A model generated the notes under the pieces. It ran no database searches. It was not told the origin of the DNA and saw only the letters and a program-made list of their open reading frames with translations. The translations under genes and the position numbers were made by a program. From Minwuia thermotolerans (GTDB lineage: Bacteria > Pseudomonadota > Alphaproteobacteria > Minwuiales > Minwuiaceae): 64,000 bases of DNA. The stretch lies in contig NZ_PIGG01000034.1 in NCBI RefSeq assembly GCF_002924445.1, positions 1 to 64,000 on the forward strand, in the 5' to 3' direction. This document shows positions 54,631 to 64,000 of this stretch, piece after piece; the stretch's first letter is position 1; each line of letters begins with the position of its first letter.

Positions 54631-55083
54631 TCAGATGGTGAAATCGCGCGTGTTGCTGGCGGCCTTGGGCACCTTGGCGGACTCGGCGCGGCGGCAGAGA
54701 TCCTCCAGTGTGATCTCCGAAAGCCGGTCGACGATCTCCAGCTGGATCTCGTTCCACAGCGGCCGGACCACCTTGTGGCCCAGGTCGGAGCCCGTATCCT
54801 CCTCCGGCTCGTCGTCGCTGGAGATGACGCGGACGATGTCGGCCACGGTAATGCGCCGGCGCTCCCGGGCCAGGGTGTAGCCGCCGCGGGGGCCGCGCAC
54901 GCCCTTCAGGATGCCGGCGCGCACGAGCTGCTGCATCGCCTGCTCCAGATAGCGCGGCGGAATCTTCTGTCGCGCCGTGATGTCCTTGGACTGCACCGGG
55001 TCGGGCCGAGCGTTGTAGGCGACGTCGAGCACGGCATCGAGTGCGAACATGGTCTTCTTCGGCAGGCGGAGGATGTCGGTCAT
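54631..55083 (-). CDS. Rrf2-family regulator without the cluster cysteines
   Basis: The 150-residue regulator has an N-terminal winged helix ([50 protein letters not shown]). The segment where IscR carries its three [2Fe-2S] cysteines ([18 protein letters not shown]) contains none; the only Cys is in a later helix. That matches CymR, which senses cysteine status in Bacillus through CysK rather than a cluster. The gene is directly followed by cysK and coupled to dut by a 4-bp overlap. Confidence 0.85.
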   Translation of the reverse strand: MTDILRLPKKTMFALDAVLDVAYNARPDPVQSKDITARQKIPPRYLEQAMQQLVRAGILKGVRGPRGGYTLARERRRITVADIVRVISSDDEPEEDTGSDLGHKVVRPLWNEIQLEIVDRLSEITLEDLCRRAESAKVPKAASNTRDFTI

Positions 55084-55538
55084 GGCCGGCCCACCCCCGT
55101 CGAGCCGAAGCCGCCGCCGCCACGGGCGGTCTCCTCGAGCGCTTCGACTTCCCGCCAGGCGCAGCGGCTGACCGGGGCGACCACCATCTGGGCGATGCGG
55201 TCGCCGCGGCGGATCTCGAAGGGTTCCGCCGAGAGGTTCACCAGGATCACGGAGACCTCGCCACGATAGTCGGCGTCCACCGTGCCGGGGCTGTTCAGCA
55301 CCGTCACGCCGTGACGGGCCGCGAGGCCGGATCGCGGGCGCACCTGCGCCTCGTGGCCGGGCGGCAGGGCGATGGCGATACCCGTCGGCACCATCGCCCG
55401 GCGCCAGGGCGCCAGTATCAGCGGCGCGTCGATCGCCGCGCGGAGATCCATGCCCGCCGCCCCGGCGCTCTCATAGGCGGGCAGGGGCAGATCGGCGGCG
55501 TGCGCCAGCCGGCGGATGGGGATGGCGTCCAGGTTCAT
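55080..55538 (-). CDS. dut: dUTP diphosphatase
   Basis: The 152-residue trimeric dUTPase hydrolyses dUTP to dUMP. All five motifs are present: [38 protein letters not shown] and the flexible C-terminal [10 protein letters not shown]. It overlaps coaBC by 4 bp upstream and the Rrf2 gene by 4 bp downstream. The coaBC-dut order is widespread in proteobacteria. Confidence 0.97.
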   Translation of the reverse strand: MNLDAIPIRRLAHAADLPLPAYESAGAAGMDLRAAIDAPLILAPWRRAMVPTGIAIALPPGHEAQVRPRSGLAARHGVTVLNSPGTVDADYRGEVSVILVNLSAEPFEIRRGDRIAQMVVAPVSRCAWREVEALEETARGGGGFGSTGVGRP

Positions 55539-56761
55539 GGCGTGCTTCCGAAGAAGCGGGCGATGCGGTCGGCCAGGCGCTCGGCGACGGCGGTCTTGGC
55601 CATGGGCGGCCAGCTTTCGGGCTCTCCCGCGCCGATCAGCGTGATCGAGTTCCGGTCGCCGCCGAAGGTGCCGGTGTCGGGACTGACGTCATTGGCGACG
55701 ATCCAGTCGCAGCCCTTCTTCTGGCGCTTGGTCTCGGCGTATTCGATGACGTTCTGCGTTTCGGCCGCGAAACCGACCACCAGGCGCGGCCGCTGGCTGG
55801 CGTGGCCGGCCAGCCCGGCAAGGATGTCGGGATTTTCCGCAAAACTGAGCTCCGGCGCACCGCCGCCTTCCCGCTTCTTCAGCTTCTGTCCCGCGGCTTC
55901 GACCCGCCAGTCGGCCACTGCCGCGGCGCAGATGGCGATATCGGCGGGCAGGGCCGCCTCGCAGGCGTCGCGCATCTCGACCGCGGTCTCCACCCGCACG
56001 GTCTCGACCCCCGGCGGATCGGGCAGGCCGGTCGGGCCGCTGACCAGGGTGACCGACGCCCCCAGCCGGCGAAGCGCGCCCGCGATGGCGTGGCCCTGCT
56101 TGCCCGAGGACCGGTTGGCGATGTAGCGGACCGGATCGATCGGCTCGTGGGTCGGGCCGCTGGTCACCACCGCCTTCAGTCCCGCCAGCGGGCCGCCGGC
56201 GAAGTGCCGCTCCAGCGCCGCGACGATGTCCAGCGGCTCCGCCATGCGGCCGGGTCCGAACTCGCCGCAGGCCATCGCGCCCTCCGTCGGGTCGACGACG
56301 ATCGCGCCGTCGTCGCGGAGCTGCGCCAGGTTGCGGCGGGTCGCCGGATGCTGCCACATGCGCACGTTCATCGCCGGTGCGATCATCACCGGCTTGTCGG
56401 TCGCCAGCAGCAGCGTCGTCGCCAGATCGTCGGCCAGGCCAGCGGCCATGCGCGCCATCAGATTCGCCGTGGCCGGCGCGACCAGCACGATATCGGCCTG
56501 CCGGGACAGCTGGATGTGCCCCATCTCCGCCTCGTCGGTCAGGTCGAACAGCTCGGTGTAGACCTTCTCCTCGGCCAGTGCCGAAAGGGCGAGCGGAGTC
56601 ACGAACTCGGCGCCCGAACGGGTCAGCACCGGGCGCACCGCCGCGCCGCGCTCCCTCAGGCGCCGGATCAGGTCCGGTATCTTCACGGCCGCGATCCCGC
56701 CGCCGACGATCAGCAGCACACGCCGCGCCGACAGGGTCCCGGTCACATCCGCAGCAAGCAT
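55535..56761 (-). CDS. coaBC: Bifunctional PPC decarboxylase / PPC synthetase
   Basis: The 408-residue protein joins CoaC and CoaB of coenzyme A synthesis. The N-terminal flavin domain has His82 (EMGHIQLSR), PAMNVRMW at 129-136 and the flap Cys164 in [10 protein letters not shown]. The C-terminal synthetase starts near residue 195 with [20 protein letters not shown] and includes a KKREGG loop. It is the first gene of the coaBC-dut-rrf2-cysK operon. Confidence 0.97.
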   Translation of the reverse strand: MLAADVTGTLSARRVLLIVGGGIAAVKIPDLIRRLRERGAAVRPVLTRSGAEFVTPLALSALAEEKVYTELFDLTDEAEMGHIQLSRQADIVLVAPATANLMARMAAGLADDLATTLLLATDKPVMIAPAMNVRMWQHPATRRNLAQLRDDGAIVVDPTEGAMACGEFGPGRMAEPLDIVAALERHFAGGPLAGLKAVVTSGPTHEPIDPVRYIANRSSGKQGHAIAGALRRLGASVTLVSGPTGLPDPPGVETVRVETAVEMRDACEAALPADIAICAAAVADWRVEAAGQKLKKREGGGAPELSFAENPDILAGLAGHASQRPRLVVGFAAETQNVIEYAETKRQKKGCDWIVANDVSPDTGTFGGDRNSITLIGAGEPESWPPMAKTAVAERLADRIARFFGSTP

Positions 56762-56893
56762 GGGCTAACCCGAAATCTACGTCTCCAACCTGTACATAAC
56801 CTAGTCCGCCGCAAGCGCCACGGCAATCTCGGAATCCGCCGCCGCGCCATGCACTTGCCCCCCGCCGGCTTCGAGGGGCAGGGCGGTCTCGCG

Positions 56894-56921
56894 TTGACAG
56901 TCGGGGGCATCGGCCTACAAT
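56894..56921 (+). promoter_or_regulatory. Sigma-70 promoter for sdhCDAB
   Basis: TTGACA at 56894-56899 and TACAAT at 56916-56921 are separated by 16 bp, an almost consensus housekeeping promoter. It is oriented toward sdhC and leaves a leader of about 100 nt. The remaining part of this intergenic region shows no gene. Confidence 0.75.
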
Positions 56922-57028
56922 CGCGTCTCGGTTGCGGGGGTCCGGCGAATCCGGGGGGACTCCGTACCAGGGGATCATGGAGCTCGGGGCCGGTTTCAGA
57001 CCGGCCGGAGCGAATGAGGGGGACGGTC

Positions 57029-57421
57029 ATGGCGAACACCAATCGCCCGTTGTCGCCGCATCTGCAAGTCTATGACATGCTTCAGATCACGGCCCTGATG
57101 TCGATCCTGCATCGCATCACGGGCGTGTTCCTTGGGCTGGGCATGCTGCTTGTGATCTGGTGGCTGGTCGCGCTGGCCAGCGGGCCGGAATATTACACCT
57201 ACGTGCTGGGCGTGGCGGGCAGCTGGATCGGCCGCCTGGTGCTGTTCGGCTTCACGGCCGCGCTGTTCTATCACCTCTGCAATGGCATCCGGCATCTCTT
57301 CTGGGACGCCGGCCGGGGGTTCGAGATTCCGGCGGTCTACCGTTCGGGCTGGACGGTGGTGATCGCCTCGCTGGTGCTCACCGTACTGGCCTGGGTGGCG
57401 GCCTACGCCTACGGAGGTTGA
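57029..57421 (+). CDS. sdhC: Succinate dehydrogenase cytochrome b556 subunit
   Basis: The 130-residue membrane anchor has three TM helices, the SPHLQVYD start, the quinone-site SILHRITG and a haem ligand candidate in FYHLCNGIRHLFWD. With SdhD it anchors the enzyme and reduces ubiquinone. ATG 57029 has GAGGGGGACG upstream. It is the first gene of sdhCDAB. Confidence 0.95.
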   Translation: MANTNRPLSPHLQVYDMLQITALMSILHRITGVFLGLGMLLVIWWLVALASGPEYYTYVLGVAGSWIGRLVLFGFTAALFYHLCNGIRHLFWDAGRGFEIPAVYRSGWTVVIASLVLTVLAWVAAYAYGG

Positions 57422-57425
57422 CGCC

Positions 57426-57815
57426 ATGAAGCGTTCCGCACTCAACACGCCACTGAAGAATGCGCGCGGCCTCGGCTCGGCCAAGGACGGCACCGAGCAC
57501 TGGTGGATGCAGCGGGTCACGGCGATCGCGCTGATTCCGCTGGTCTTCGCCTTCGTCGTGCTGATGATCCGGCTCGCCGGCGCCGACTACCTCACCGCCG
57601 CCGGCATTGTCGGCAATCCACTGGTCACCGGCGTTCTGCTGCTGCTCATCGTCGCCGTGTTCTGGCATCTCAAGCTGGGGGTCCAGGTCGTCATCGAGGA
57701 CTATGTCCACGGCCCGGCCTCGCGGCTGTTCATGATGTTCGCGAACACGTTCGGATGCTGGATCGGCGCGCTGATCTGCATTCTGGCCGTCCTCACGATC
57801 GCCTTTGGAGGGTGA
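57426..57815 (+). CDS. sdhD: Succinate dehydrogenase hydrophobic anchor subunit
   Basis: The 129-residue protein has three TM helices, the entry motif [15 protein letters not shown] and [15 protein letters not shown], where a His binds haem b and the Asp-Tyr pair lies at the quinone site. It starts 4 bp after sdhC and is followed by sdhA after 5 bp. Confidence 0.95.
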   Translation: MKRSALNTPLKNARGLGSAKDGTEHWWMQRVTAIALIPLVFAFVVLMIRLAGADYLTAAGIVGNPLVTGVLLLLIVAVFWHLKLGVQVVIEDYVHGPASRLFMMFANTFGCWIGALICILAVLTIAFGG

Positions 57816-57820
57816 ACCCG

Positions 57821-59614
57821 ATGTCCGAAGCCTATCCGTACACGGAGCACAAGTTCGACGTCGTGGTGGTGGGCGCCGGCGGCGCCGGCCTGCGCGCGGC
57901 CATGGGCTGCGCCGAAGCCGGTCTGAACACCGCCTGCGTCACCAAGGTGTTTCCGACCCGCTCCCACACCGTCGCCGCACAGGGCGGCATCTCCGCCTCG
58001 CTCGGCAACATGGGCCCTGACAACTGGCGCTGGCACATGTACGACACCGTCAAGGGTTCCGACTGGCTCGGCGACCAGGACGCGATCGAATACATGGTGC
58101 GCGACGCGGTCAACGCGGTGCTGGAACTGGAGCATTTCGGCGTGCCCTTCAGCCGCACCGACGAGGGCAAGATCTACCAGCGCGCCTTCGGCGGCATGAC
58201 GACCAATTTCGGCGAGGGCCCGGCGGCGCAGCGCACCTGCGCGGCGGCCGACCGCACCGGCCACGCCATGCTGCACACCCTCTATGGCCAGTCGCTGAAG
58301 AACGACACGCATTTCTTCATCGAGTACTTCGCCATCGACCTGATCATGGACGAGGATGGCGCCTGTCAGGGCGTGCTCGCCTGGAACCTGCAGGAGGGGA
58401 CGCTGCACGTCTTCCGCGCGCAGATGACCATCCTGGCGACCGGCGGCTATGGCCGCGCCTATTTCTCGGCGACCTCGGCCCATACCTGCACCGGCGACGG
58501 CGGCGGCATGGTGCTGCGCGCGGGCCTGCCCTTGCAGGATCTCGAGTTCGTGCAGTTCCATCCCACCGGCATCTACGGGGCAGGCTGCCTGATCACCGAG
58601 GGCGTGCGCGGCGAGGGCGGCTACCTGGTGAACTCCGAGGGCGAGCGCTTCATGGAGCGCTATGCGCCGTCGGCCAAGGATCTGGCCAGCCGCGACGTGG
58701 TCAGCCGCTCCATGACCATGGAGATCCGCGAGGGCCGCGGCGTGGGCAAGGACAAGGATCACATCTACCTGCACCTGGACCACCTGGACCCCGACATCAT
58801 CGCCGAGCGCCTGCCGGGCATCTCCGAATCGGCCCGCATCTTCGCCGGCGTGGACGTCAACAAGGAGCCGATCCCGGTGCTGCCGACCGTGCACTACAAC
58901 ATGGGCGGCATCCAGACGAACTACCGCGGCGAGGTGCTGACGCTGCGCGACGGCGATCCCGACGCGGTGGTGCCCGGCCTGATGGCTGCAGGCGAAGCCG
59001 CCTGCGTTTCCGTCCATGGCGCCAACCGTCTGGGCTCCAATTCACTGATCGACCTGGTGGTGTTCGGGCGCGCCTGTTCGAATCGCTGCGCCGAGATCCT
59101 GGAGGCGGGCCGCTCCCTGCCGGAGACAAACAAGGCCTCCGTCGACAAGGCGCTGGCGCGGCTCGACAAGGTCCGCAACGCCAGTGGCGGCACGCCGACG
59201 GCGGCGATCCGGGACCGGATGCAGCGCGTCATGCAGGACAATTGCGCGGTGTTCCGCACCTCCGAGGTGCTCTCCGAGGGCAAGCAGAAGATCGACGAGG
59301 TCTACCGCGAAATGCCCGACCTGAAGGTCACGGACCGTTCGATGGTCTGGAACTCGGACCTGGTCGAGAGCCTGGAGCTCGACAACCTGATCCGCCAGGC
59401 GGTGGTCACCATGCATTCGGCGGAGAACCGCAAGGAAAGCCGCGGCGCCCACGCCCACGAGGACTTCCCGGACCGCGACGACGCCAACTGGATGAAGCAC
59501 ACGCTGGCCTGGATCAACGAATCCGGCGAAGTGACCATCGACTACCGGCCGGTGCATACCTACACGCTGTCCAACGAGATCGAGTACATCGAGCCGAAAG
59601 CGCGCGTCTACTGA
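57821..59614 (+). CDS. sdhA: Succinate dehydrogenase flavoprotein subunit
   Basis: The 597-residue catalytic subunit binds FAD covalently through the His of [11 protein letters not shown] and has the dinucleotide motif [12 protein letters not shown]. The active-site residues lie in [10 protein letters not shown], the TEGVRGEGG loop and [10 protein letters not shown]. It oxidises succinate to fumarate in the TCA cycle. GGAGGGTG upstream of ATG 57821 overlaps the end of sdhD. Confidence 0.98.
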   Translation: MSEAYPYTEHKFDVVVVGAGGAGLRAAMGCAEAGLNTACVTKVFPTRSHTVAAQGGISASLGNMGPDNWRWHMYDTVKGSDWLGDQDAIEYMVRDAVNAVLELEHFGVPFSRTDEGKIYQRAFGGMTTNFGEGPAAQRTCAAADRTGHAMLHTLYGQSLKNDTHFFIEYFAIDLIMDEDGACQGVLAWNLQEGTLHVFRAQMTILATGGYGRAYFSATSAHTCTGDGGGMVLRAGLPLQDLEFVQFHPTGIYGAGCLITEGVRGEGGYLVNSEGERFMERYAPSAKDLASRDVVSRSMTMEIREGRGVGKDKDHIYLHLDHLDPDIIAERLPGISESARIFAGVDVNKEPIPVLPTVHYNMGGIQTNYRGEVLTLRDGDPDAVVPGLMAAGEAACVSVHGANRLGSNSLIDLVVFGRACSNRCAEILEAGRSLPETNKASVDKALARLDKVRNASGGTPTAAIRDRMQRVMQDNCAVFRTSEVLSEGKQKIDEVYREMPDLKVTDRSMVWNSDLVESLELDNLIRQAVVTMHSAENRKESRGAHAHEDFPDRDDANWMKHTLAWINESGEVTIDYRPVHTYTLSNEIEYIEPKARVY

Positions 59615-59641
59615 CGCCGCGCAGCCCAAGAGGACGAAGCA

Positions 59642-60430
59642 ATGGTTGAATTCAATCTGCCGGCGAACTCCCGCATCAAGTCCGGTAGTGGCAAGAGCTG
59701 GCCCAAGGCCGGCGACGGCGCCAATACCCGGACCTTCAAGATCTACCGCTACGATCCGGACTCGGGCGAGAATCCGCGCGTGGACACCTATGAGGTGGAC
59801 ATGGACGACTGCGGGCCGATGGTTCTCGATGCGCTGATCAAGATCAAGAACGAGGTCGATCCGACGCTGACCTTCCGCCGCTCCTGCCGCGAGGGCATCT
59901 GCGGCTCCTGCTCGATGAACATCGACGGCACCAACACGCTGGCCTGCACCAAGGGCGTCGACGAGGTGAAGGGCGACGTCAAGATCTATCCGCTGCCTCA
60001 TCTGGAAGTGGTCAAGGATCTGGTCGGCGACCTGACCCATATCTACGCCCAGTACGCCTCGATCGAGCCCTGGATGCAGACCAAGTCGCCGGCCCCGCCG
60101 GACCGGGAGCGCCTGCAGGCGCGCGAGGACCGTTCCAAGATCGACGGCCTATATGAGTGCATCCTGTGCTTCTGCTGTCAGACCTCCTGCCCCAGCTACT
60201 GGTGGAACGGCGAGCGCTACATGGGTCCGGCGGTCCTGCTGCAGGCCTATCGCTGGGTCATCGACAGCCGTGACGAGGCGACGGGCGACCGGCTCGACAA
60301 GCTGGAGGATCCCTTCAAGCTCTATCGCTGCCACACCATCATGAACTGCGCGAAGACCTGCCCGAAGGGCCTGAACCCGGGCAAGGCGATCGCCGAGCTG
60401 AAGAAGATGATGGTCGAGCGCAAGCTCTGA
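59642..60430 (+). CDS. sdhB: Succinate dehydrogenase iron-sulfur subunit
   Basis: The 262-residue protein carries three clusters: [2Fe-2S] in [10 protein letters not shown] with a later Cys, [4Fe-4S] in [12 protein letters not shown], and [3Fe-4S] in [20 protein letters not shown]. It relays electrons from SdhA to ubiquinone. It is the last gene of sdhCDAB and is followed by a clear terminator. Confidence 0.98.
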   Translation: MVEFNLPANSRIKSGSGKSWPKAGDGANTRTFKIYRYDPDSGENPRVDTYEVDMDDCGPMVLDALIKIKNEVDPTLTFRRSCREGICGSCSMNIDGTNTLACTKGVDEVKGDVKIYPLPHLEVVKDLVGDLTHIYAQYASIEPWMQTKSPAPPDRERLQAREDRSKIDGLYECILCFCCQTSCPSYWWNGERYMGPAVLLQAYRWVIDSRDEATGDRLDKLEDPFKLYRCHTIMNCAKTCPKGLNPGKAIAELKKMMVERKL

Positions 60431-60454
60431 TTCATCGCGCCGCTTGAGCTTATC

Positions 60455-60495
60455 GAGGGCCGCGCCCGATCCGGGGCAGCGGCCCTCTTTGCTTT
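60455..60495 (+). terminator. Rho-independent terminator after sdhB
   Basis: A perfect 9-bp stem GAGGGCCGC/GCGGCCCTC (60455-60463 with 60479-60487) is followed by TTTGCTTT. It lies 25 bp after the sdhB stop and just before the nitronate monooxygenase gene. Confidence 0.85.
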
Positions 60496-60507
60496 CCGGA
60501 GGACGTC

Positions 60508-61584
60508 ATGACACGGTTTGACACCCGACTGACCGACCTGCTGGGGATCGAACTGCCGCTGATCCAGGCGCCGATGGCGGGCGCCAACGGCGCCGAGATG
60601 GCCGCTGCGGTCTCCGCCGCCGGGGGGCTGGGTTCGCTGCCCTGCGCCATGCTGGACGGCGACAGGATGCGCGCGGAAGCGGGTGTGATCCGGCAGCGTA
60701 CCGACCGGCCGTTCAACATGAATTTCTTCTGCCATGCGCCCCGCCCGCCGGACCCGGCGGCGCAGGACCGCTGGCGCCGGCGGCTTGCCGCCTATTACGA
60801 GGAGCATGGGCTGGATCCGGGCCGGGCGGCCGCCGCGCCGCTGCGCGAGCCCTTCGACGACCGGGCCTGCGAGGTCGTCGAGGAGGTCCGGCCCGGCGTG
60901 GTCAGCTTCCATTTCGGCCTGCCCTCGGGGGACCTGCTGGAGCGGGTCCGGGCCGCCGGCGCGAAGATCATCGCCTCCGCGACCTCCGTGGCGGAGGCGC
61001 GCTGGCTCGAGGCGCGGGGCTGCGACGCCATCATCGCCCAGGGCTATGAGGCCGGCGGCCATCGCGGGATATTTCTGGGCGACGACATAGCCAGCCAGGC
61101 CGGCACGATGGCCCTGGTGCCCCAGATTGCGGACGCGGTCGCGGCGCCGGTGATCGCCGCCGGCGGCATTGCCGACGGCCGCGGCGTGGCGGCGGCGCTG
61201 GTGCTCGGCGCCGCCGGGGTTCAGGTGGGCACGGCCTTCCTGTTCACGCCCGAGGCGACGATCTCCGATCTGCACCGTCAGGCGCTCGCGGAGGCCGTCG
61301 ACGATTCGACGGCGCTGACCAATGTCTTCTCGGGGCGGCCGGCGCGCGGCATCGTCAACCGGGTGATGCGGGAGGTCGGCCCGATGGCCGCCGAGGCGCC
61401 GCCGTTTCCCACGGCGGGCGAGGCGCTGGCGCCGCTCAAGCAGGCGGCCGAGGCCCAGGGACGGGCCGACTTCTCTTCGCTCTGGTCGGGGCAGGCGGCC
61501 GGACTGGCGCGGCCGACCGGCGCGGGAGAACTGACGCGCCGGCTGATCGCGGATGCTCTGGCGCGTCTCTCGGCGGTCAGTTGA
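60508..61584 (+). CDS. Nitronate monooxygenase (class I NMO)
   Basis: The 358-residue FMN-dependent TIM-barrel enzyme has LIQAPMAGANGAEMAAAVS, MNFFCH, the His-containing strand VVSFHFG, AQGYEAGGHRG, APVIAAGGIADGRG and GAAGVQVGTAFLFTPE, the class I NMO motifs. It oxidises alkyl nitronates such as propionate-3-nitronate. GGAGG lies upstream of the ATG. The 3' end overlaps the convergent PilZ gene by 8 bp. Confidence 0.92.
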   Translation: MTRFDTRLTDLLGIELPLIQAPMAGANGAEMAAAVSAAGGLGSLPCAMLDGDRMRAEAGVIRQRTDRPFNMNFFCHAPRPPDPAAQDRWRRRLAAYYEEHGLDPGRAAAAPLREPFDDRACEVVEEVRPGVVSFHFGLPSGDLLERVRAAGAKIIASATSVAEARWLEARGCDAIIAQGYEAGGHRGIFLGDDIASQAGTMALVPQIADAVAAPVIAAGGIADGRGVAAALVLGAAGVQVGTAFLFTPEATISDLHRQALAEAVDDSTALTNVFSGRPARGIVNRVMREVGPMAAEAPPFPTAGEALAPLKQAAEAQGRADFSSLWSGQAAGLARPTGAGELTRRLIADALARLSAVS

Positions 61585-61945
61585 CCTTCCGGCGGCTCTG
61601 GTCGAGCAGCCAGGCCGTCAGCGCCGCGCCATGGGCCGCAGATGCGAAGCGGATCGCGGAGCCCCCGCCACGGTGGGCCAGGACCTCGCCCTCGACGCGG
61701 CGCAGCAGCATGCCGACGCTGATGTAGATGCGGTCGCCGACTTCGGCGGGCAGGGGCGGCTCCACGAACACGCCGCCATTCGAGATGTCGATGGTGCGGC
61801 AGCGGCTGATCGTGCCGTCCGCCGTCTCGATCTCGATCTCGACGGAAACCTCGAAGCGCTCATGCTGCCGGCGAAGCTGCGGCGGCGGCGCAAACAGCAT
61901 GTTGAACTGACGTACGCGGCGCGCGAGATCGGACATCATGCCCAT
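61577..61945 (-). CDS. PilZ-domain protein (1)
   Basis: The 122-residue protein is a single PilZ domain. The c-di-GMP-binding residues are present: an RxxxR motif within RRQHERFEV, and DISNGG as the D/NxSxxG motif. The N-terminal 22 residues are a short helix (SDLARRVRQFNMLFA). It should respond to c-di-GMP, but its partner is unknown. It converges on the nitronate monooxygenase gene. Another PilZ gene lies about 110 bp upstream on the same strand. Confidence 0.88.
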   Translation of the reverse strand: MGMMSDLARRVRQFNMLFAPPPQLRRQHERFEVSVEIEIETADGTISRCRTIDISNGGVFVEPPLPAEVGDRIYISVGMLLRRVEGEVLAHRGGGSAIRFASAAHGAALTAWLLDQSRRKVN

Positions 61946-62053
61946 CGGGGGAACACCCTTGTTACTCTGACCGGCGCAGGATGGATCGGCGGGGCTTAAG
62001 GCCCGGTTAAGGCGGAGTGGTGTCAGGTGATTACACTGTCGACGGCAGTCGCC

Positions 62054-62419
62054 TCAGGCGCCGCCGCCATGGGCGCGCTCGACCATCCAGTGGGCCAGCG
62101 CCCGGCCTTCTTCCCCGGCCAGGAAGGCGAGGCCCGTGCCCTCCGGACGCTGACCGACAATCCGCGCCGTCACGGCTTCCGCGCCCTGGCCCGGGTCGAC
62201 CCTGACTCGCCGACCGCGGTCACCGGTCAGGTTCGGCGTGACCAGCATGCCGCCCTCTGAGACATTGCGGGCAATGCAGGCGCCATTGGCGCAGTCATTC
62301 TCGCCGGTCACGCGCACGGGCAGGTTGATTGTCACTCTTTGCGACGCTCGCCGGTCCTGTGACGCAATTTGTTTGCGTCCCAGGCCCAGAAGTCTTGCGA
62401 TGTGTTCGATTCCCCTCAT
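62054..62419 (-). CDS. PilZ-domain protein (2)
   Basis: The product is a single PilZ domain of about 121 residues with RRASQR (RxxxR) and NVSEGG (D/NxSxxG), so c-di-GMP binding is likely. It contains two cysteines in NDCANGACIARN, close together before the second motif, which is unusual. ATG 62419 is used; a GTG at 62449 in the same frame is possible, and neither has a good ribosome binding site. It is related to, but clearly diverged from, the neighbouring PilZ gene. Confidence 0.82.
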   Translation of the reverse strand: MRGIEHIARLLGLGRKQIASQDRRASQRVTINLPVRVTGENDCANGACIARNVSEGGMLVTPNLTGDRGRRVRVDPGQGAEAVTARIVGQRPEGTGLAFLAGEEGRALAHWMVERAHGGGA

Positions 62420-62510
62420 GGCCAACGGCAGTCGCAAGCGCGATGCCACTCACACGGGTGCCCGTCCGCGGGCGGTCAGTCCTGTGGCGGGCGCCGTGGC
62501 GCCGTGAGAT

Positions 62511-63119
62511 TCAGGCCCGCGCTGTCGGGCGGGAGGTGACGCGCCGCCACCAGGCGGAGAGGTTCTCCAGTTCGTCGGGCACGCGGATGCCGACGGCCTT
62601 GCCCAGCAGGATGCCGCACTGGAGCGAGATATCGGCGACCGTGTAGTCGCCGGTAGCCAGGAATTCGCGGCCTTCCATGTGAGCGTCGAACATCCGCAGA
62701 CGGTCGAAGACCTTCGCCTTGCAGGCCTCGCCCCAGGCGGGCACCTGCTCGAGGCGGTCCTTCCAGAACTCGTGGGTGTTCTGGAAGCACTGGGCGGTCG
62801 GGATTGCGACCTCCAGCTCGGCGCGGCGGTTCCACATCTCGACCTGCGCCTTTTCCAGCGCGTCGCGGCCGAACATCGGCGGATCCGGGTTCAGTTCCTC
62901 GAAATAGCGGCAGATGGCCATGGATTCGGTCAGGATCGTGCCGTCGTCGAGCACCAGCGCCGGCATCTTTCCCAGCGGGTTGATCTTCAGGTAGTCGGGC
63001 GCCTCGTTCTCGTGGCTCATCATGTCGACCGCCTGCATCGGCACCTCCAGGCCCTTCTCGGCCAGATAGATGCGCACCCGCCGCGGATTGGAGCCGGCGT
63101 TCAGATCGTAGAGTTTCAT
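62511..63119 (-). CDS. Glutathione S-transferase family protein
   Basis: The 202-residue protein has a thioredoxin-like N-terminal domain (KLYDLNAGSNPRRVRIYLAEKG, with the substrate-binding GKMPALVLDDGTILTESMAI containing cis-Pro and the Glu-Ser pair) and an all-helical C-terminal domain (GDYTVADISLQCGI with the N-capping box). It resembles bacterial GSTs of undefined substrate. It lies between the PilZ pair and mreB. Confidence 0.92.
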   Translation of the reverse strand: MKLYDLNAGSNPRRVRIYLAEKGLEVPMQAVDMMSHENEAPDYLKINPLGKMPALVLDDGTILTESMAICRYFEELNPDPPMFGRDALEKAQVEMWNRRAELEVAIPTAQCFQNTHEFWKDRLEQVPAWGEACKAKVFDRLRMFDAHMEGREFLATGDYTVADISLQCGILLGKAVGIRVPDELENLSAWWRRVTSRPTARA

Positions 63120-63186
63120 GGAAATCCCCCCTCGCTGTCCCGTCTCCGGACCAGATAGCGCGGGCGACGGTCCTGTCGAATCCCGC

Positions 63187-64000
<814 letters not shown>

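Overview
The window looks like chromosomal DNA of a free-living, aerobic, motile alphaproteobacterium, probably of the broad Rhodospirillales/Rhizobiales type. The DNA is GC-rich, with G or C in most third codon positions. The gene set fits this: hopanoid genes (hpnG, hpnH, hpnM, hpnN), a petABC bc1 operon, sdhCDAB, sigma-54-type flagellin promoters, methylmalonate-semialdehyde dehydrogenase and alicyclic-acid genes like badI/badH. I found no rRNA or tRNA genes and no CRISPR array. Most of the window is ordinary core and catabolic sequence packed into short operons, many joined by 4-bp stop/start overlaps.

Layout. 1-718: a compositionally mosaic stretch with partial or broken ORFs. 710-4472: a DUF4304-like protein, a lipoprotein, a MaoC-like dehydratase, an HSL-type esterase and a Nudix hydrolase. 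4477-7262: an OmpR-type two-component system divergent from a Spy/LTXXQ-like periplasmic protein, with a symmetric operator between them. 7349-12519: a hopanoid region (hpnG, hpnH, hpnN, hpnM). 12542-15679: an SBF-type transporter, an SDR and mmsA. 16549-20783: a four-gene operon tcuA-tcuB-phnN-like-enolase superfamily. 21013-24109: uvrB, a small coupled gene, and a GIY-YIG gene between two identical palindromic repeats. 24148-31147: an MFS exporter, badI- and badH-like genes, an SDR, a VOC protein, mtnP-apt and a membrane protein.

31224-37667: petABC, a TrmL-type methyltransferase, hemF, an OlsB-like acyltransferase, a small lipoprotein, a DUF3429 protein and a gamma carbonic anhydrase. 37746-41901: a tight five-gene operon (SMR exporter, sulfotransferase, paraoxonase-like lactonase, epimerase, HAD phosphatase). 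41950-49466: a P450, PhzF, an SDR and the ydbH-ynbE-ydbL envelope lipid-transport operon. 49550-52267: flaG and two paralogous flagellins with full sigma-54/IHF/enhancer control regions. 52364-56761: a secreted repeat-like protein and the coaBC-dut-rrf2-cysK operon. 57029-60430: sdhCDAB with a clear sigma-70 promoter and a terminator. 60508-64000: a nitronate monooxygenase, two PilZ proteins, a GST and the 3' part of mreB.

The strongest candidates for something undescribed are these. (1) A small GIY-YIG nuclease ORF lies between two identical 28-bp copies of a dispersed palindromic repeat. The repeat supplies the last eight residues and the stop codon of this ORF, and does the same, in the same frame, for an unrelated enolase-superfamily gene 7 kb away. 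(2) Two flagellin genes share matched control regions, with a sigma-54 promoter, an IHF site and triple 17-bp palindromes at nearly the same distances, plus related 3' hairpins. (3) A perfectly symmetric double direct-repeat operator lies between an OmpR-type regulator and a Spy-like target.
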